Assembly: GCA_021792405.1 (NCBI GenBank)
Contig: JAJYUU010000011.1
Coordinates: 1-47,996, forward strand
Origin: Actinomycetes bacterium
Lineage (GTDB): Bacteria > Actinomycetota > Actinomycetes > Streptosporangiales > Streptosporangiaceae
Length of the DNA stretch: 47,996 nucleotides
Reading direction: 5' to 3'
In this document: one piece after another, positions 30,704 through 39,102 of the stretch
Position numbering within the stretch: position 1 is the stretch's first letter
Layout of the letters: every line of letters begins with the position of its first letter
Notes under the pieces: model-generated
What the model was told of the DNA's origin: nothing
What the model saw: only the letters and a program-made list of their open reading frames with translations
The model's database searches: none
Made by a program: the position numbers and the translations under genes

Positions 30704-30751
30704 GTTGTCTTCCTCGTACTTCCCGGTTGAATCTCTAGCCTGGCTCTGACG

Positions 30752-31216
30752 TTACTTGGCGCTGGCCCGCTGCTCGATCTGGGTGATCTCGAACGGCACT
30801 GGCTGCTGGGCCTTGTGCGGGTGCTCCGGACCTGCGTAGACCTTGAGCTTGCGCAGCATCTGACGGCCCAGGGCATTCTTGGGCAGCATGCCCTTGACTG
30901 CCTTCTCGATGACGCGCTCAGGGCTGGTTGCCATCAGCTGGGCGTAGGAAACCGAGTGGAGCCCGCCCGGATAGCCGCTGTGCCGGTAGGCCATCTTGTC
31001 ACGCAGCTTGTTTCCGCTGATGGCAACCTTGGCGGCGTTGACGATGACGACGAAGTCGCCGGTGTCGGCATGCGGCGCGAAGACGGGCTTGTGCTTGCCG
31101 CGCAGCAGCACGGCTGCCTGGCTCGCCAGCCGGCCGAGCACGACATCCGACGCGTCGATCACATGCCATTGGCGCTGAATGTCAGCGGCCTTCGGGCTGA
31201 AAGTGCGCACAGTCAT
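30752..31216 (-). CDS. rplM: 50S ribosomal protein L13
   Basis: 154 aa from ATG 31216 ([22 protein letters not shown]). The open frame extends to 31651 without family sequence. L13 is an early-binding large-subunit protein. The signature [43 protein letters not shown] and [15 protein letters not shown] are all present. It is the first gene of the rplM-rpsI pair; its promoter should lie within 31217-31570, divergent from the next gene on the plus strand. Confidence 0.98.
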   Translation of the reverse strand: MTVRTFSPKAADIQRQWHVIDASDVVLGRLASQAAVLLRGKHKPVFAPHADTGDFVVIVNAAKVAISGNKLRDKMAYRHSGYPGGLHSVSYAQLMATSPERVIEKAVKGMLPKNALGRQMLRKLKVYAGPEHPHKAQQPVPFEITQIEQRASAK

Positions 31217-31569
31217 AAGCCTTCGCGTGTGAGTCCTGAATCTCTGGCCCGCGCCGGGACATGTCGCCCGGTCGCGAGAATCCGCAGGTACTGGCCGCAG
31301 CTCACCTGCCGCTGGGGCACGACGGGCATGCCGGTACGCATGGATGCCCAAGCAGGATACCGGCCCTAAGCCGCAGAGGTCAAAGCAAGGCGGTTTTACC
31401 ACCGCGGTCATCCCGTCCTGCCGCCCCGCAGGCGTCCGCGGATGACCGCGGATGACCGCGCCAGCCAGCCTGGCCGGCCGCTCAGGGCCGCATGAAGCGC
31501 GCACCGGATCCCGTGAGACGTGCGTGGACCAGAAACGCGTGACCAGGCGAACTTCGCGGCCCAGGGCGA
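31217..31569. other. Intergenic region between divergent genes
   Basis: About 350 bp separate rplM (minus) from the membrane-anchored protein gene (plus). It should hold both promoters. Apart from the -10-like hexamer just past its right end (31570) I see no convincing element, and no ORF with family resemblance. Confidence 0.5.
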
Positions 31570-31575
31570 TACGCT
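31570..31575 (+). promoter_or_regulatory. -10 element (TACGCT) for leaderless gene at 31583
   Basis: TACGCT lies 7 nt before ATG 31583, the spacing expected for transcription starting on the start codon. No Shine-Dalgarno sequence precedes the ATG. The same hexamer precedes the plus-strand gene at 2751 by 8 nt. No clear -35. Confidence 0.5.
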
Positions 31576-31582
31576 CAACCGC

Positions 31583-33226
31583 ATGCGAATCCCTGCTAGC
31601 GACGGCGCCGACCAGCGGAGCAGCCGTCGCCTGGGCCGGGGAGCGGGCCATGGCGATCGGGATGCCGCCCGCGATCGGGATACCGCCGACGGTTCCCCGG
31701 TATTCGCTCCGGGCTACGGCGACAGCCGCCCAGGCCCCGGCGACATTAGGCCCGGCGACATTAGGCCCGGCGACATTAGGCCAGGCGGCGGCCGGGCTCC
31801 GGCGCGGCCGGGGGTTGCCGGCTCGTCATCGTGGTCCGCTGGCGGTTCCGCTGGCAAGGGCCCGGTCCGCGGTTACCCGCCAGCGCCCGGTCAGCCGCCT
31901 CCGATGTATCCGCCAGGCCAGTTCGCTGCCTGGAACCGCGGCTTTGAAAGCCAGGGCAGGCCGCCGTCGCAGGCTGGCCCGCCAGGCCGCGAGCAGGCGA
32001 GCCGCGGGTTCCAGGTCGCGTCAGCTGGCCAGGACAGCCAGCCCGCCCAGGCGGGCCGTCGGGTGGCACAGCAGGCCGAGTACGGCTCGCGGTATGACGA
32101 CGATCCCGGCGCCGAACCGGCTTACTCGGTGCTCGCGGTCAGCGACCCGGCGGCCGACGTGACTTCGACGCAGACCTGGCAAGCGGTCAGCGATGGCCGG
32201 TCGACGGGGACGTGGACGGCCCCGCCCCGGACTGGCCCGGCGCCTGATGGCCGCCCCGCCCCGCCTCGCCCCGGACCTGGGTCAGTTACGCCTGGCCCGG
32301 AGAGAACCGAGCGCACCAGCCGCGTCGGCGACGGCCCGGAGCGCGAGGAGCGGCCCAGCCGCAGCCACAGCGCCCCGTTGGCAGCCGCCGGATCGCAGCC
32401 GGACCAGCACGCCGAACGGGAATCCACCGCCGACGTCACGCCTTCGCGCGACAAGCGCCGCCCGGCCAGCGGGAGCCGAACGCAGAGCGCACGCCGACCC
32501 GCTCGCCGCAAGCGACCGGCCAGCGTCAAGCTCGCGATCTCGGTTGCCCTGCTGCTCGTCCTCACCGCCGCGGCCACGCTCGCCTATACCGTGCTGCGTA
32601 CCGGGGGCAAGCCGACTCCAGCTGCGGCGGCCACCGGCCAGCCCAAGGTAACGTCCAGCGCGTCGCAGAGCCCGTCGCTGGGCCCGTACGGCCACATCGG
32701 CTCCCGCCAGTCCGACCCGCAGCCGCTGACGATCGCGCAACTGTTCCCGGCGAGCTTCACGGTCGGCGGGCAAGTCGTCACTCGCACGGCGAGCACGATC
32801 AGCAGGCACTGCAACGGGGCAGTTACCGGATCGAACATTCAGTCAGCCGTCAGCGCCGGGCGCTGCGATCAGGCCGTCCGCGCCACCTACCTGGCAAGAT
32901 CGCTGGGCCTGATGGGCACCGTCGGCGTGCTCAACCTCAGCACCGCAGCTCGCGCCGCTAGGGGCGTGAGGGCCGCCGACGCCAGCGATTACATCACCCA
33001 GTTGACAGGCAAGCGCGGCCCCACGCGCCGGATCGGCAACGGGACCGGCATCGAAGAGGCCCTGGCCAAGGGCCATTACCTCATCCTCGTCTGGGCCGAG
33101 TTCACCAGCTTGCGTCGGCCAAGGACGGCGGGCCAGCGGACCCGTATCGTGACCTTCATGACGGAACTGGTACAGGGCACCGCTAACGTCAGCCTGGCAA
33201 ACAGGATGCTCGACGGCACTCCTTGA
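31583..33226 (+). CDS. Single-pass membrane protein with long disordered N-terminus, function unknown
   Basis: 547 aa from ATG 31583; GTG 31520 is possible and would add 21 residues. Residues 1-310 are Pro/Gly/Arg/Ser-rich with a GDIRP triple repeat, probably a disordered cytoplasmic region. After a basic cluster ([10 protein letters not shown]) comes one membrane helix ([24 protein letters not shown]). The outer domain of about 190 residues starts [12 protein letters not shown], has two cysteines ([10 protein letters not shown] and [14 protein letters not shown]) and ends near [15 protein letters not shown] have seen this Cys...C-RATY pattern in unnamed actinobacterial proteins but know no function. 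It lies alone on the plus strand between rplM and truA. Confidence 0.72.
   Translation: MRIPASDGADQRSSRRLGRGAGHGDRDAARDRDTADGSPVFAPGYGDSRPGPGDIRPGDIRPGDIRPGGGRAPARPGVAGSSSWSAGGSAGKGPVRGYPPAPGQPPPMYPPGQFAAWNRGFESQGRPPSQAGPPGREQASRGFQVASAGQDSQPAQAGRRVAQQAEYGSRYDDDPGAEPAYSVLAVSDPAADVTSTQTWQAVSDGRSTGTWTAPPRTGPAPDGRPAPPRPGPGSVTPGPERTERTSRVGDGPEREERPSRSHSAPLAAAGSQPDQHAERESTADVTPSRDKRRPASGSRTQSARRPARRKRPASVKLAISVALLLVLTAAATLAYTVLRTGGKPTPAAAATGQPKVTSSASQSPSLGPYGHIGSRQSDPQPLTIAQLFPASFTVGGQVVTRTASTISRHCNGAVTGSNIQSAVSAGRCDQAVRATYLARSLGLMGTVGVLNLSTAARAARGVRAADASDYITQLTGKRGPTRRIGNGTGIEEALAKGHYLILVWAEFTSLRRPRTAGQRTRIVTFMTELVQGTANVSLANRMLDGTP
31739..31783. repeat. 15-bp tandem repeat, three copies
   Basis: ggcgacattaggccc at 31739-31753 and 31754-31768 is exact; the third copy at 31769-31783 has one change in its last base. 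It encodes GDIRP three times in the disordered part of the gene at 31583-33226. Confidence 0.9.
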
Positions 33227-33319
33227 TGGTTCGGACGAAAGAATGATCAAAGTCACAATCCGACCGGGAACGCCGCTGCCTGACTTCGGGTACCGCCAGG
33301 CCAGCCCGTTCCGGGCAAC

Positions 33320-34336
33320 TCAGCCCAGGGTTCGGAGGCGCCGCGCCGCTGCCGCCTGGCCTGCCATGGCTGACGGTTCGGGATAGCCGACCTCCTCCAG
33401 GCACAGCGGGTGCGGCGGCGCCACCCTGGCAGCCGGATCACGCCGCCGGGCCGCCAGCAGCTGGCCTAGCCACTCGACCGGCTTGCCGCCGTCGCCGACC
33501 TGCAGCAGCGCGCCGGCCAGCGCACGGACCATGTTGTGGCAGAAAGCATCAGCGATCACGGTTGCAACGGCCACCCCGGGTTCGGCCCTGGCCCAGACGA
33601 GCCGCCGGAGCTCGCGGATGGTGGTTGCCCCCGGCCGGCTACGGCAGAACGCGGCAAAGTCGTGCTCGCCGAGGCAGGCCTTGGCCGCCTCGTTCATCCG
33701 GTCGATGTCAAGCCGACTGGGATACCAGAGGGTGTCGTGGCGGCGCAGCGGGTCCGCCATCGCGGGGTCATCGCACACCCGGTAGGAGTAGCGCCGCCAG
33801 AGGGCGGAGTACCGGGCGTCGAAGCCAGCGGGCGCCGCGCTGATCGCGGTGACCCGGACCGACGGCGGCAGCAGCCGGGCCAGCCTGCGCTCCGCCGATC
33901 CGGCGGCGGCCGTCCAGTTCTCGGTGGGGACGTCGGCATGCGCGACCTGACCGCGCGCGTGCACGCCGGCGTCGGTCCGGCCCGCTACCGTCAGGGACGG
34001 ACCGCGGCTGAGCCGCAGAACCCGGTTGAGCGCTTCCTCGACAGTTTGCTGGACGGTGGGCTGACCGGGCTGGGTCGCCCAGCCGCGGAAGGCCGAGCCG
34101 TCGTAGCGCAGGTCGAGCCGGAGCCTGATCGAGTCAGGCCCGGTGGGGTTGTCCGGCGCACGCTCGCTCCCGCCGCTGTGCCCAGCGCAGTCGAGCCCGG
34201 CCAGGGCTTCCTGGCCGGGCTCGCTCTTTGCTGCCTCGTTATTCGTCGGCCGCCTGCTCGTCTCCGGCGCCCGGTTCCTGATCAGCGGGCTCCGCGCCCG
34301 CCGCCTCAGCCTCCGCTTCGGCGCTGACCTCGGCAT
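33320..34336 (-). CDS. truA: tRNA pseudouridine(38-40) synthase, start uncertain
   Basis: TruA modifies U38-40 of tRNA anticodon arms. The catalytic Asp is in [33 protein letters not shown] opens the domain, and [17 protein letters not shown] plus [12 protein letters not shown] close it. The domain begins near 34115. Between the rplQ stop and the domain the frame has no ATG, GTG or TTG; the nearest is ATG 34336, 98 nt inside rplQ, which would add about 75 basic residues. A GTG at 34161 with GGGAG 5 nt upstream is placed exactly where truA should start, but it is one base out of frame. A 1-nt slip or sequencing error is likely; I give the coordinates the sequence as written supports. Confidence 0.8.
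   Translation of the reverse strand: MPRSAPKRRLRRRARSPLIRNRAPETSRRPTNNEAAKSEPGQEALAGLDCAGHSGGSERAPDNPTGPDSIRLRLDLRYDGSAFRGWATQPGQPTVQQTVEEALNRVLRLSRGPSLTVAGRTDAGVHARGQVAHADVPTENWTAAAGSAERRLARLLPPSVRVTAISAAPAGFDARYSALWRRYSYRVCDDPAMADPLRRHDTLWYPSRLDIDRMNEAAKACLGEHDFAAFCRSRPGATTIRELRRLVWARAEPGVAVATVIADAFCHNMVRALAGALLQVGDGGKPVEWLGQLLAARRRDPAARVAPPHPLCLEEVGYPEPSAMAGQAAAARRLRTLG
34193..34222 (-). terminator. Hairpin after rplQ
   Basis: Perfect 13-bp stem gagcccggccagg (34193-34205) with cctggccgggctc (34210-34222), tetraloop gctt, starting 17 nt past the rplQ stop. No U-tract follows on the minus strand. It marks the end of the alpha-operon gene set; whether it terminates or only attenuates truA is unknown. 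Confidence 0.65.
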
Positions 34337-34817
34337 CAGCGGCTGAGTCTGCCCAGGCCACGCCAACCTGATCGGCCCCGGCCTGGTCCGGACCGGGTCG
34401 CGCCACTGTGGTGGCGGCCGGCGCCCGGCGCGCGCGACGGCGGCGGGTTCGCTGCTCCGCCTCCTCGCGTACCAGCTCGATAACCGCCAGCGCGGCGTTA
34501 TCGCCCTTACGCGGCCCCACCTTGGTGATCCGGGTGTAGCCGCCGTCACGGCTGGCGAAGCTCGGCCCGATCTCGGCGAACAACGTGTGCACCACGCTCT
34601 TGTCCGTCACGACCGTGAGCACCTGGCGCCGCGCGTGCAGGTCACCCCGCTTGGCGAAGGTGATCAGCCGTTCTGCCAGCGGCCGCAGCCTGCGCGCCCT
34701 GGCCTCGGTCGTTGTGATCTTGCCATGCTCGAACAGCGCGGTGGCCAGGTTGGCCATCATGTGCCGCTGATGGGCAGGGCTGCCGCCGAGTCGGTGGCCC
34801 TTAGTGGGCGTGGGCAT
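34239..34817 (-). CDS. rplQ: 50S ribosomal protein L17
   Basis: 192 aa. The L17 core is complete by about residue 120: [34 protein letters not shown] in type, then [22 protein letters not shown], and [24 protein letters not shown] further 70 residues are an acidic, Ala/Glu-rich tail ([13 protein letters not shown]). Such tails are known in actinobacterial L17. It closes the alpha-type block, 88 bp after rpoA. Confidence 0.97.
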   Translation of the reverse strand: MPTPTKGHRLGGSPAHQRHMMANLATALFEHGKITTTEARARRLRPLAERLITFAKRGDLHARRQVLTVVTDKSVVHTLFAEIGPSFASRDGGYTRITKVGPRKGDNAALAVIELVREEAEQRTRRRRARRAPAATTVARPGPDQAGADQVGVAWADSAADAEVSAEAEAEAAGAEPADQEPGAGDEQAADE

Positions 34818-34905
34818 CGAAGGATTCTCCCGGTTCAGTACGGTGCATCACTGCTGGCTTGCGTAAGTGCTGGCTTACGGCAGGGTACTGGCAGGCGGTT
34901 GCCTG

Positions 34906-35922
34906 TCAGTATTGCTCTGTCTCGACGTAATCGTCCTCGTCGTCAGCCCCGTAGCTGTCGGCCGCCGAGCCCGGGTCGAATCCAGGCGGGGAGTCCTTCA
35001 GGGCGAGGCCCATATCGGTCAGCTTCTGCTTGACTTCCTCGATCGACTTGGCGCCGAAGTTGCGGATGTCCAGCAGGTCCTGCTCGCTGCGGGCGACGAG
35101 CTCGCCGACCGTGTGAATGCCCTCGCGCTTGAGGCAGTTGTACGAGCGGACCGTGAGGTTGAGCTCCTCGATCAGCAGCGCCAGATCGGCAGCGAGCGCA
35201 GCGTCCGTCGGCGACGGGCCGATGTCGATGCCCTCCGCGTCCAGGTTCAGTTCCCTGGCGAGACCGAACAGCTCGACGAGCGTCTTGCCGGCGCTCGCGA
35301 CCGCGTCCCGCGGCCGCAGGCACTGCTTGGTCTCGATATCCAGGATCAGCTTGTCGAAGTCCGTGCGCTGCTCGACGCGGGTCGCCTCGACCTTGTAAGT
35401 AACGCGCAGCACCGGGGAGTAGATGGAGTCGATCGGGATGCGGCCGATCTCCTGACCCGGCTGCTTGTTCTGCGCCGCGGAAACGTAGCCGCGGCCGCGC
35501 TCGACCGTCAGCTCCATCTCGAGCTTGCCCTTGCTGTTGAGGGTGGCGATGTGCAGCTCGGGATTGTGCACCTCGAGGCCGGCCGGCGGGGCGATGTCCG
35601 CTGCGGTCACCGGGCCAGGGCCCTGCTTGCGAAGGTACATGTGCATCGGCTCGTCATGCTCGGACGAGACGACCAGGTTCTTCAGATTCAGGATGATGTC
35701 GGTGACGTCCTCGGTCACGCCCGGAATCGTGGAGAACTCGTGTAGCACGCCCTCGATCCGGATGCTGGTGACAGCGGCTCCGGGGATCGACGACAGCAGG
35801 GTACGGCGCAGTGAGTTCCCGATCGTGTAGCCGAAACCCGGCTCAAGCGGCTCGATGACGAACCGGGAGCGGAAGTCGTTTACCTGTTCCTCGGCAAGGC
35901 CGGGGCGCTGTGCGATGAGCAT
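34906..35922 (-). CDS. rpoA: DNA-directed RNA polymerase subunit alpha
   Basis: 338 aa. Alpha dimerises through its N-terminal domain to start polymerase assembly and contacts activators and UP elements through its C-terminal domain. Visible are the assembly motif [72 protein letters not shown] (the start of the C-terminal domain), and [15 protein letters not shown]. The last 20 residues are acidic. Between rpsD and rplQ as in most bacteria. Confidence 0.98.
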   Translation of the reverse strand: MLIAQRPGLAEEQVNDFRSRFVIEPLEPGFGYTIGNSLRRTLLSSIPGAAVTSIRIEGVLHEFSTIPGVTEDVTDIILNLKNLVVSSEHDEPMHMYLRKQGPGPVTAADIAPPAGLEVHNPELHIATLNSKGKLEMELTVERGRGYVSAAQNKQPGQEIGRIPIDSIYSPVLRVTYKVEATRVEQRTDFDKLILDIETKQCLRPRDAVASAGKTLVELFGLARELNLDAEGIDIGPSPTDAALAADLALLIEELNLTVRSYNCLKREGIHTVGELVARSEQDLLDIRNFGAKSIEEVKQKLTDMGLALKDSPPGFDPGSAADSYGADDEDDYVETEQY

Positions 35923-36053
35923 TGCTAGTCCTTTCCACGCTGCCCGCTATATGACAGTCGCGCCAGCCGCCGGCGGATGGCCGCCGACGGGTCTTCCTCC
36001 GCAGGTCATGCCTGCGCATCACCGTCAGGCCGTGGCTTCGGCCCGGCGGTCGG

Positions 36054-36680
36054 TTACTTCGAGTAGTACTCGACGATCAGCTGTTCCTGGACCGTGGTGT
36101 CGATCTGGGCGCGCACCGGAAGAGTGTGCACCAGGATCCGCATCTTGTCCGGTATCACCTCAATCCAGGCGGGCGGCGTGCGGTCGCCCGCCTCGGCCTT
36201 CGCCACCAGGAAGGGCGTCAGGTTCTGGGACTTCGGCGTGATCTCGACGATGTCGCTCTCGCTGACCCGGTAGGACGGGATATCCACCTTCTTGCCGTTC
36301 ACCACGACGTGCCCATGACTCACCAGCTGGCGGGCCATGTCCCGGCTCTTGGCGAAGCCAGCCCGGTAGACGATGTTGTCCAGCCTAGTCTCGAGGATCT
36401 GCAGCAGCGTTTCGCCGGTCATGCCGCGCCTGCGGGCGGCCTCCTCGTAGTAGTTGGCGAACTGCTTCTCCAGCACGCCGTAAATGCGGCGGGCCTTCTG
36501 CTTCTCCCGGACCTGGAGCAGGTACTCGCTTTCCTTGGGCCGGTTGCGACCGTGCTCGCCCGGCGGGTATGGCCGGATCTCGATCGGGCACTTCGGCCCG
36601 TCGCATTTCGCGCCCTTCAGGAACAGCTTGGTCTTCTCGCGGCGGCAGCGCTTGCAGTCCGCACCGGTGTATCGAGCCAT
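36054..36680 (-). CDS. rpsD: 30S ribosomal protein S4 (zinc type)
   Basis: 208 aa. S4 starts 30S assembly. The zinc-type N-terminus is intact: C9-x2-C12 and C26-x4-C31. The S4 RNA-binding domain follows (ETRLDNIVYRAGFAKSRDMARQLVSHGHVVVNGKKVDIPSYRV). The end VQEQLIVEYYSK is typical. It follows rpsK by 13 bp. The C+ form suggests no zinc-free adaptation here. Confidence 0.98.
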   Translation of the reverse strand: MARYTGADCKRCRREKTKLFLKGAKCDGPKCPIEIRPYPPGEHGRNRPKESEYLLQVREKQKARRIYGVLEKQFANYYEEAARRRGMTGETLLQILETRLDNIVYRAGFAKSRDMARQLVSHGHVVVNGKKVDIPSYRVSESDIVEITPKSQNLTPFLVAKAEAGDRTPPAWIEVIPDKMRILVHTLPVRAQIDTTVQEQLIVEYYSK

Positions 36681-36693
36681 CTGTGCTTACTCC

Positions 36694-37095
36694 TCAGACC
36701 CTGCGCCGCTTAGGCGGACGGCAGCCGTTATGCGGAACCGGGGTGACGTCCTGAATCGACCCGACTTCGAGACCGGTCGCCTGCAGCGACCTGATCGCGG
36801 TCTCTCGCCCCGAGCCAGGGCCCTTCACGAACACGTCCACCTTGCGCATGCCATGCTCCATAGCCCGGCGGGCGGCGGCCTCGGCGGCCATCTGGGCCGC
36901 AAAGGGCGTCGACTTCCGCGAGCCCTTGAAGCCGACCTGGCCTGACGACGCCCAGGAGATCACGCTGCCGCCGGGGTCGGTGATCGACACGATCGTGTTG
37001 TTGAAAGTGCTCTTGATGTGCGCATGGCCATGCGCGATGTTCTTGCGTTCCTTCCGGCGAACCTTCTTGACGCCGGTACGGCTCTTGGGAGGCAT
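36694..37095 (-). CDS. rpsK: 30S ribosomal protein S11
   Basis: 133 aa. S11 lies on the 30S platform near the Shine-Dalgarno helix. [43 protein letters not shown] in type, then [45 protein letters not shown], the family's most conserved end. Length is normal. It is 87 bp downstream of rpsM. Confidence 0.98.
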   Translation of the reverse strand: MPPKSRTGVKKVRRKERKNIAHGHAHIKSTFNNTIVSITDPGGSVISWASSGQVGFKGSRKSTPFAAQMAAEAAARRAMEHGMRKVDVFVKGPGSGRETAIRSLQATGLEVGSIQDVTPVPHNGCRPPKRRRV

Positions 37096-37182
37096 TCTGC
37101 TCCTCTAGCATGCGGAGGTAATCGGACCAGCCGCACCGGGCCCGGCCTGCGGCTCTGCGTGGCACAGGCCCGTCGCGACGGA

Positions 37183-37563
37183 CTACTTCTTGCCGGCCTT
37201 CTTCTTGCCGGCCACTGTCTTCTTCTTGCCCTTACGAGTCCGGGCGTTGGTCTGCGTGCGCTGACCATGGACCGGGAGGCCGCGGCGATGCCGGATGCCC
37301 TGATAGCAGCCGATCTCGATCTTGCGGCGGATGTCGGCCTGCACCTCGCGGCGCAGGTCGCCTTCGACCTTGTAGTTGGCTTCGATCCAGTCGCGAAGCC
37401 TGATGATGTCCTCGTCACCCAGCTGGTGCACTCTGGTGTCGCCGCTGACGCCGGTCCCGGCCAGCGTCTCGAAAGCCCTGGTGCGGCCGATGCCGTAGAT
37501 ATAGGTAAGTGCGACCTCAAGGCGCTTGTCACGCGGGAGGTCGACGCCGACAAGGCGTGCCAT
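37183..37563 (-). CDS. rpsM: 30S ribosomal protein S13
   Basis: 126 aa. S13 bridges the small-subunit head to the P-site tRNA and to L5. [30 protein letters not shown] in type, then [42 protein letters not shown]. The end is Lys-rich ([14 protein letters not shown]). It follows rpmJ by 191 bp, a somewhat long gap for this cluster. Confidence 0.98.
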   Translation of the reverse strand: MARLVGVDLPRDKRLEVALTYIYGIGRTRAFETLAGTGVSGDTRVHQLGDEDIIRLRDWIEANYKVEGDLRREVQADIRRKIEIGCYQGIRHRRGLPVHGQRTQTNARTRKGKKKTVAGKKKAGKK

Positions 37564-37754
37564 CGCGGGCAGTTCTCCTTCTCATTCAGCGGAGGTCCTG
37601 CGCACCGCCCCGCGTCCCTGCCCGGACGCGGCCCCGGCCTCCCCCGGGGGCGCTCCGCAGCCGGCCCGGCCGACCGCGGATTGCGGTGCGTGCTTGGTTC
37701 AGTTGTCTGGGCTCGCATGCAGCCTCGCCCAGCCACAGGTGCCCGGGCGCTGTC

Positions 37755-37868
37755 TCAGCCCTGACGCTGCTTGTGCCGCGGATCAGAGCAGATGACCATA
37801 ACCCGGCCATGCCTGCGGATGATCCTGCACTTGCTGCAGATCTTCTTCACACTGGGCTTGACCTTCAT
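37755..37868 (-). CDS. rpmJ: 50S ribosomal protein L36 (zinc type)
   Basis: 37 aa, read directly from the sequence: it begins [20 protein letters not shown] and ends DPRHKQRQG. The zinc ligands C11, C14, C27 and H32 are all present, so this is the C+ form. It is the smallest large-subunit protein and sits in its usual place between infA and rpsM, 59 bp after infA. Confidence 0.97.
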   Translation of the reverse strand: MKVKPSVKKICSKCRIIRRHGRVMVICSDPRHKQRQG

Positions 37869-37927
37869 TTGCCTGGTCTCTCCTGGCGGCGCCGCCGACC
37901 CATGGACGGTGTGCGCCTCGCTAGTTC

Positions 37928-38149
37928 TTACTTGTACCGGTAGACAATCCGCCCACGACTGAGGTCGTAAGGACTCAGCTCGACGACGACCCGGTCATCG
38001 GGCAGGATCCGGATGTAGTGCATCCGCATCTTCCCGCTGATGTGGGCCAGGACCTTATGCCCGTTGTCCAGCTCCACCCTGAAAAAGGCGTTCGGGAGCG
38101 ACTCCACGACCGTTCCCTCTATCTCGATGGCGCCGTCTTTCTTGGCCAT
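37928..38149 (-). CDS. infA: Translation initiation factor IF-1
   Basis: 73 aa, an OB-fold protein that blocks the A site during initiation. The sequence [20 protein letters not shown], then [32 protein letters not shown] and the end [10 protein letters not shown] are near-invariant. It heads the infA-rpmJ-rpsM-rpsK-rpsD-rpoA-rplQ run. The 443-bp region upstream holds direct repeats and probably its own promoter. Confidence 0.98.
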   Translation of the reverse strand: MAKKDGAIEIEGTVVESLPNAFFRVELDNGHKVLAHISGKMRMHYIRILPDDRVVVELSPYDLSRGRIVYRYK

Positions 38150-38592
38150 GCCCTCCGCGCTTCGCTGCTTGCCGCGGCCAGCGTGCTTGCAGGCTGGCCG
38201 CTATGGTCTGGACGGATCCGCGTCCGCATGCCCTGGGTCCGGTACTACCGGGCCCAGCCCTCCGCTCCCGGCCGGGTTCGGATGGCTGCGGCGTCCCGCG
38301 CAGGAGCTTACGCACACTGCGTCAGCGTATGCACCGTGTGGGCGTATGCACCGCGCAGCATAAGTACTGTGCCATAAGTACTGTGCCAGGTACGGACGGC
38401 CCAGCTGGCTGGCGTCAGGAAAGCGACCGTGGGTCGACGCGCCGACAACAGCAGCTAATGGGCCGTCGGCCAGTCTACTTCAGCTCCGCGCCCAACGCGA
38501 ACCCAGGCCTGCGACTGCAGCCTGGCGGGCTTAACCACCAGGCAAACCGGGTCACTCCGTGCGGCGAAAGCGGCTTGCGATAGCGGCCAGGG
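38150..38592. other. 443-bp region upstream of infA
   Basis: This lies between the DUF1707 gene and infA, both on the minus strand. No ORF with family resemblance is seen on either strand. It contains two kinds of direct repeat (38325-38386) and is the likely site of the infA/alpha-operon promoter, though no clear -35/-10 pair stands out. Confidence 0.55.
38325..38386. repeat. Paired direct repeats upstream of infA
   Basis: gcgtatgcaccg occurs at 38325-38336 and 38342-38353 (17 bp apart). Just beyond, cataagtactgtgc occurs twice in tandem at 38359-38372 and 38373-38386, each with the palindrome agtact. The block is non-coding and AT-richer than its surroundings, as an operator array would be. 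It is about 175-235 bp from the infA start. Confidence 0.75.
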
Positions 38593-39102
38593 CTAGCGGC
38601 CCGGGCGGCCCGGCAAGTCGTCGTCCCCGCGCGGCAGCCGACCCTGACGGGGCCTGCCCTCGGTGAGGGCACCGCGGCTGGACCCGCGGAAGGCGCTGGC
38701 AGTGACCCAGCTCCCGGCCAGTACCGCGCCCCACGGCCCGGCTACCCACAGCGGCCACGGGTAGCCACCGCCAGCCAGTCCCCAGACCACGAAGCAGATC
38801 AGCACGACCGCAAACCAGGTCCCCCACGCCGCCCGCCAGGCGGCGTGGTGACTGCGGCGGCCCGGCCGGTTGTCCCGCGGCTGGCGGGTCAGCGCGGCGT
38901 CCGGCAGCCGGTACAGGTCGATGGCGGGCAAGTCCTGGAGCAGCATGTCGATCTCGCCGACAGTCTTAGCGGCCAGCGCCCGGTCCAGTCGCTCATTGAA
39001 CTCCTCCGGCGATAGCCGGCCAGCGGTCACATGCTCTCGGAGCAAGGCTGCGGCCCGGTCCCGGTCGGCGTCCGACGCCCGGATATTAGGGTCATATGCC
39101 AT
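38593..39102 (-). CDS. DUF1707 domain membrane protein
   Basis: 169 aa from ATG 39102, which gives the family start MAYDPNIRASDADRDRAAA. The DUF1707 domain covers residues 7-60 (RASDADRD, LREHVTAGRLSPEEFNERLDRALAAKTVGEIDMLLQDLP), a small helical module common in actinobacterial membrane proteins. Two hydrophobic segments follow (WFAVVLICFVVWGLA and WPLWVAGPWGAVLAG), and a basic tail. Function unknown. It overlaps the end of map by 11 bp, so it is probably translationally coupled, and sits between map and infA. The upstream open frame (to 39294) is antisense-like repeat sequence from map and is not part of the gene. Confidence 0.82.
   Translation of the reverse strand: MAYDPNIRASDADRDRAAALLREHVTAGRLSPEEFNERLDRALAAKTVGEIDMLLQDLPAIDLYRLPDAALTRQPRDNRPGRRSHHAAWRAAWGTWFAVVLICFVVWGLAGGGYPWPLWVAGPWGAVLAGSWVTASAFRGSSRGALTEGRPRQGRLPRGDDDLPGRPGR

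Noticed and set aside
28988-30730. 580-codon plus-strand ORF antisense to glmM and rpsI
   Set aside because: Spans two conserved genes on the other strand and has no family resemblance.
33246-33262. Possible second half-site of the trpS palindrome (aaagtcaca)
   Set aside because: Only nine bases match one arm and there is no inverted partner; chance cannot be excluded.
33738-34549. Long N-terminal extension of truA to 34549
   Set aside because: It would overlap rplQ by over 300 bp; the residues are the off-frame reading of rplQ codons.
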